DNA of 18,079 nucleotides from Spirochaetota bacterium. GTDB lineage: Bacteria > Spirochaetota > UBA4802 > JAFGJZ01. The translations under genes and the position numbers were made by a program. The notes below the pieces were generated by a model that was not told the DNA's origin, made no database searches, and saw only the letters and a list, made by a program, of their open reading frames with translations. Shown in pieces: positions 15,289 through 18,079 of this stretch. Location: contig JAEWVL010000484.1 of assembly GCA_023396665.1 (NCBI GenBank), forward strand, positions 1 to 18,079, given 5' to 3'. Every line of letters begins with the position of its first letter. The stretch's first letter is position 1.

Positions 15289-15957
15289 ATGAACGGATTT
15301 GATCTGATGCCATTCATACTGTCTTTTAAACTGGCATTTACGGTGACACTGCTTTTGTTTGTCATCTGTGTCCCCCTGGCGCTTGTTATCACATTCAGTA
15401 AATTTCACGGGCATGCGCTGATTGAATCGCTGCTGACACTTCCCATGGTGCTTCCGCCGACGGTAATGGGTTTTTATCTGCTTATCGCCTTTTCTCCGCG
15501 TTTTCCACTGGGCGGATTTCTCGACAGAACCCTCGGGCTCAGAATCGCTTTTTCGTTCACGGGTATCGTGATCGCGTCATGCATTCACTCCCTTCCGTTC
15601 ATGATTCAGCCGCTGAAAAACGGTTTTCTCAGTCTGCCGCCGGATATCATCGAAGCCTCCTATACTCTCGGACGTACAAGACTTGAGACGCTTGTGCATG
15701 TGATACTGCCGAACAGCATGGCAGCGATAGCGACCGGCATCATCATGACCTTCGTTCATGTGATGGGTGAATTCGGCGTGATTCTCATGCTGGGAGGCTC
15801 GATTCCCGGTGTGACGAGGGTTGCATCGATTGCCCTGTATGAAAGTGTCGAGGCCATGGACTATGGTGTGGCAAACCGCTATGCGATGGTACTCGTCGCG
15901 ATTTCCCTGTGTGCTGTGTTTCTCGTCAGCAGATTTCGGCAGAAAGGAGCGGCATAA
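15289..15957 (+). CDS. modB: Molybdate ABC transporter, permease ModB
   Basis: Inner-membrane permease of 222 residues, the usual ModB size, with about five hydrophobic segments (for example residues 10-30, LLTLPMVLPPTVMGFYLLIA and SFTGIVIASCIHSLPFMI). The EAA loop that contacts the ATPase is seen as EASYTLGRTRLETLVHVILP, followed by the conserved GEFGVILMLGGSIPGVT. GGAGG precedes the ATG. The stop TAA shares its last A with the modC ATG (TAATG), so the permease and ATPase are translationally coupled. Confidence 0.95.
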   Translation: MNGFDLMPFILSFKLAFTVTLLLFVICVPLALVITFSKFHGHALIESLLTLPMVLPPTVMGFYLLIAFSPRFPLGGFLDRTLGLRIAFSFTGIVIASCIHSLPFMIQPLKNGFLSLPPDIIEASYTLGRTRLETLVHVILPNSMAAIATGIIMTFVHVMGEFGVILMLGGSIPGVTRVASIALYESVEAMDYGVANRYAMVLVAISLCAVFLVSRFRQKGAA

Positions 15958-16685
15958 TGATACATGTGGATATAGATAAAATAATTTCTGTCAGAAAAGG
16001 CAGAAGAATGCATCTGAAGGTGAAAACTGAAATCAATGAGGGGGACTTTATCTCGTTGAGCGGCCCCTCGGGTGCGGGCAAAACAACGCTGTTGAAAACG
16101 ATCGCCGGTCTGGTAAAACCTGATTTCGGTCGTATCACGATAAACGGCAATCAATGTTTTGATTCGGACAGGAATATCAACCTGCACTGTTGCCGGCGCA
16201 AGGTCGGCTATCTTTTTCAGGAATACGCGCTTTTTCCCAATATGACACTTCGTCAGAATATCTTGTACGGATGCCGGGATGCGCGTCTGGTTGATCAGTA
16301 TATCGAAAACGCCGGTCTCGCACGGGTTCGCAACTCATATCCGTCAACGCTTTCGGGAGGCGAGAAGCAGCGCTGCGCCTTATTGCGTTCCGCGCTGAAC
16401 CGGCCGAATGTGCTGCTGCTTGACGAGCCGTTCAGCGCGATCGATATCGAAAACAGAACCGCACTGTACTCGCTGCTAAAAACACTTCAGGAAGAAATGA
16501 AGTTCACCGTGATCATGGTCAGTCATGACTGGGACGAAATTTGCGCCCTTTCAAACCGTGTTATAGAAATGGCCGACGGCAGAGTCAGCGGAGAACGGGC
16601 TATCGGCAACGTGTTCTATATCTGTAACGAAAAAAACAGAAAATTCCGCATAGTTCAGAATAATAATCAGGAGGTGTTGTCATGA
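15957..16685 (+). CDS. modC: Molybdate ABC transporter, ATP-binding protein ModC (short, no TOBE domain)
   Basis: Cytoplasmic ABC ATPase of 242 residues that powers molybdate import. Seen: Walker A GPSGAGKTT (36-44), Q-loop LFQEYALFPNMTLRQN, signature LSGGEKQR, Walker B VLLLDEPFSAID and the switch His in VMVSHDWDE. E. coli ModC has about 350 residues because of a C-terminal TOBE/Mop domain that binds oxyanion; here the protein ends soon after the switch region, so that domain is missing. I chose the ATG at 15957 (AGGAG seven bases before, overlapping the modB stop) over an in-frame start at 15909 inside modB. The stop overlaps the next ATG by four bases. Confidence 0.93.
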   Translation: MIHVDIDKIISVRKGRRMHLKVKTEINEGDFISLSGPSGAGKTTLLKTIAGLVKPDFGRITINGNQCFDSDRNINLHCCRRKVGYLFQEYALFPNMTLRQNILYGCRDARLVDQYIENAGLARVRNSYPSTLSGGEKQRCALLRSALNRPNVLLLDEPFSAIDIENRTALYSLLKTLQEEMKFTVIMVSHDWDEICALSNRVIEMADGRVSGERAIGNVFYICNEKNRKFRIVQNNNQEVLS

Positions 16686-17080
16686 CCAGCTGGCAGATTT
16701 TTTATGAAGAGGGGCTCGGTTACCGGGAGACTTTGAATAAGGCTGTTTCGCGTCCCGAAATTTTCACGCCCGTGATCATGTATAATCTCGCATCAATGGC
16801 GATCGAAAAACTGTTCATGGCTCTGCTGCTGTTTGACAAGCGTATGCCGGACAACCATACGCTGATCGACATCATACATGCGGTGGAGAAAAAACATACA
16901 GTCAGCCGGGAGTTGATAGATAGTCTTGAGTACATGGATTCCCTTCAGCAGATATGTACGGTGGAAAAAATGGAACAAAAGATGATAGGCCAGAACAATA
17001 TTCCGTCATTTATCAGCACTTGTGAAAATGTGTATACCATGGTGTATGACGTGCTGCGGGATGCTCTGAAAGAACTGTAA
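16682..17080 (+). CDS. HEPN-like all-helical protein of unknown function
   Basis: A 132-residue, mainly helical protein. Helix one and two with YNLASMAIEKLFMALLLFDKRMPDNHTLIDII resemble the HEPN signature (an A-x-E-K-x-x-x-A-L-L helix followed by a loop and a (T/N)H-x-L motif). A matching Arg54-x4-His59 exists, but in this family that His is the loop residue; the RNase-type Arg-x4-6-His of HEPN toxins normally lies in the last helix, which here (about 108-131) has no such motif. No nucleotidyltransferase (MNT) partner is adjacent. It starts inside the modC stop (ATGA) with AGGAGG before it, so it is made together with the transporter. A regulatory or nucleotide-binding role linked to molybdate uptake or homocitrate synthesis is conceivable; the function is not known to me. 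Confidence 0.75.
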   Translation: MTSWQIFYEEGLGYRETLNKAVSRPEIFTPVIMYNLASMAIEKLFMALLLFDKRMPDNHTLIDIIHAVEKKHTVSRELIDSLEYMDSLQQICTVEKMEQKMIGQNNIPSFISTCENVYTMVYDVLRDALKEL

Positions 17081-17172
17081 TGACAGGGCGTATCCAGGCG
17101 ACAGGTACCGTTCTTGTCGCAATACTGATCATCGGGTGCTGTAGGTGGAAAAAGAGAATATTTGCACATTGA
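17080..17172 (+). CDS. Possible 30-codon membrane micro-ORF between the HEPN gene and nifV
   Basis: An ATG sharing its A with the stop of the HEPN-like gene (TAATG) opens a 30-codon frame: a short polar start, the hydrophobic run TGTVLVAILIIGCC (residues 8-21), then the basic tail RWKKR. This is the layout of a single-pass membrane peptide. Its stop TGA overlaps a TTG codon of the following acyltransferase (TTGA). Both overlaps would fit a coupled operon gene, but the frame is very short, the upstream AAAGAA is a weak ribosome-binding site, and it may only be a by-product of spacer sequence. Confidence 0.3.
   Translation: MTGRIQATGTVLVAILIIGCCRWKKRIFAH
17098..17120 (+). repeat. Small hairpin upstream of nifV
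   Basis: GCGACA (17098-17103) pairs with TGTCGC (17115-17120); a G-U and a G-C pair extend the stem to eight pairs around a seven-base loop. The arms match the ends of the large inverted repeat before nifH (GGCGACA/TGTCGCC). It could lower translation of the downstream gene, or be a binding site; no U-run follows. Confidence 0.35.
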
Positions 17173-18079
17173 TTCTGCTTGATACGACATTGCGGGACGG
17201 AGACCAGTCACCCGGATTCGCTTTTTCGAGAAACGATAAAGTGCTTGTCGCTCATCAGCTTGAGTGTCTTGGCGTAGACATCATCGAAGGCGGTTTTCCG
17301 GCGGCATCACAATCGCAATATGAGGATATCGCCGAGCTATCGCGCACCGTTGAAAAATCAACTCTTGCGGCTATGACGCGGGCTATACCCTCGGAGATCA
17401 TTACGTGTGCGCGATCGCTTCGCAGCGCAAAACGGGGACTCATTCACACCTTTATCGGGACATCGCCGCTGCACCGTGAAAAAAAGATGCGGATGAGCGG
17501 TAGTCAGATTATCGCCGCGGCCTGCGAAGCCGTCAGATGCGCGAAAGATCACGCCGCTCTCGTGGAAATAGGCGCTGAAGATGCCACAAGAACCGAGATC
17601 GATTTTCTGTGTGAATTCTGCGCCGCAGTCATCGCGGCGGGTGCCGACATAGTGAATATTTCAGATACGGCGGGATACATACAGGTCGCAGAATACGCAC
17701 GGCTCGTCGGAACGCTTATCGGCAGCAACGGATCTTTCGCCGACGGCACGACGCGACTGAGCGTGCATTGCCATAATGATTTCGGCCTTGCCACAGCAAA
17801 TACGCTTGCGGGTGTTTGCGCCGGCGCTTCACAGGCCGAAGTGACCCTCTCGGGCATAGGCGAGCGTGCGGGCAATGCCGCCCTTGAAGAGGTGGTGACG
17901 GCGCTGCAGCAGCGGGGGGATTACTATAAAAATATACGAACAAATATAAATAGCAATCTTCTCGCGAAGAGCGCGTTTCTCCTTTCTGCTGTCAGCGCTT
18001 GTCCGCTTTCCCCGCTGAAGCCGGTAACGGGTTTCAACGCGTTTTCGCACGCATCGGGCGTTCATCAGCACGGGAATAT
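17169..18079 (+). CDS. nifV: Homocitrate synthase / 2-isopropylmalate synthase family protein (3' partial)
   Basis: DRE-TIM acyltransferase that condenses acetyl-CoA with a 2-oxo acid. By location it should be the homocitrate synthase that provides the organic ligand of FeMo-co. Visible: LLDTTLRDGDQSPGF (metal and substrate site), HTFIGTSPLHREKKM, VEIGAEDATRTEIDF, IVNISDTAGY, the metal-binding HCHNDFGLATANTL, and GIGERAGNAALEEVV. The frame runs off the window end at GVHQHGN, about 303 residues in. The segments HTFIGTSPLH and FSHASGVHQHG are closer to LeuA than to classical NifV, so a LeuA is the main alternative. Start: TTG at 17169, which overlaps the micro-ORF stop and gives MILLDTTLRDG; the other candidate is GTG at 17145, directly after an in-frame TAG. 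Both ribosome-binding sites are weak. Confidence 0.85.
   Translation, partial: MILLDTTLRDGDQSPGFAFSRNDKVLVAHQLECLGVDIIEGGFPAASQSQYEDIAELSRTVEKSTLAAMTRAIPSEIITCARSLRSAKRGLIHTFIGTSPLHREKKMRMSGSQIIAAACEAVRCAKDHAALVEIGAEDATRTEIDFLCEFCAAVIAAGADIVNISDTAGYIQVAEYARLVGTLIGSNGSFADGTTRLSVHCHNDFGLATANTLAGVCAGASQAEVTLSGIGERAGNAALEEVVTALQQRGDYYKNIRTNINSNLLAKSAFLLSAVSACPLSPLKPVTGFNAFSHASGVHQHGN

Noticed and set aside
16735..16858. HEPN RNase motif (Arg54-x4-His59)
   Set aside because: The His is in the loop position of the general HEPN signature, not in the C-terminal helix where the catalytic motif of toxins lies; no antitoxin gene is adjacent.
1..18079. CRISPR arrays, tRNA or rRNA genes, insertion sequences, integrases
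   Set aside because: None found: no spaced direct repeats, no cloverleaf-like tRNA sequence, no transposase or recombinase motifs in any frame.

Overview
The window carries a compact, co-directional molybdenum nitrogenase (nif) region from an anaerobic or facultatively anaerobic bacterium of moderate GC content. Every gene I call is on the + strand. The order nifH-nifI1-nifI2-nifD-nifK-nifE-nifN-nifB, the two PII-like NifI genes between nifH and nifD, the short NifK and the NifD with an internal insertion are the pattern of 'group II / cluster III' nitrogenases found in Clostridia, green sulfur bacteria, spirochaetes, some Bacteroidota and sulfate reducers. I cannot fix the phylum. A Gram-negative-type anaerobe (spirochaete, Chlorobi/Bacteroidota or Desulfobacterota) is a guess, not a result.

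Layout. Bases 1-444 are the C-terminal receiver domain of a protein that begins outside the window. Then come murQ (549-1499, MurNAc-6-phosphate etherase) and a two-domain glycosyltransferase (1611-3077), neither obviously linked to nitrogen fixation. At 3246-4790 lies a GAF-AAA+-Fis sigma54 activator, the likely NifA. A 341-bp gene-free region (4791-5131) follows. It holds an 18-bp near-perfect inverted repeat (4823-4869), a sigma54 -24/-12 promoter (5069-5084) and a second, nested inverted repeat reaching to the nifH ribosome-binding site. The structural and cofactor-assembly genes run from 5132 to 13935, with hairpins in the nifK-nifE and nifB-fdx gaps. Behind nifB come a thioredoxin-like [2Fe-2S] ferredoxin (14044-14352), the molybdate ABC transporter modA-modB-modC (14453-16685), a HEPN-like helical protein of unknown role (16682-17080), a possible 30-codon membrane micro-ORF (17080-17172), and a LeuA/NifV-type acyltransferase (about 17169 to the window end, cut off), read as the homocitrate synthase.

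How it works together. The activator plus sigma54 would switch on the nifH promoter. NifH and NifDK form the enzyme. NifI1/NifI2 would switch its activity off when nitrogen is plentiful. NifB makes the Fe-S core of the cofactor, NifEN matures it, ModABC brings in molybdate and NifV supplies homocitrate. The tight overlaps (nifI1/nifI2, nifE/nifN, modB/modC, modC/HEPN, HEPN/micro-ORF, micro-ORF/nifV) argue for translational coupling.

The least explained parts are the HEPN-like gene and micro-ORF inside the molybdate/homocitrate segment, the ModC without a TOBE domain, and the unusual inverted repeats upstream of nifH where canonical NifA sites (TGT-N10-ACA) are absent. The rest is a recognisable nif cluster.
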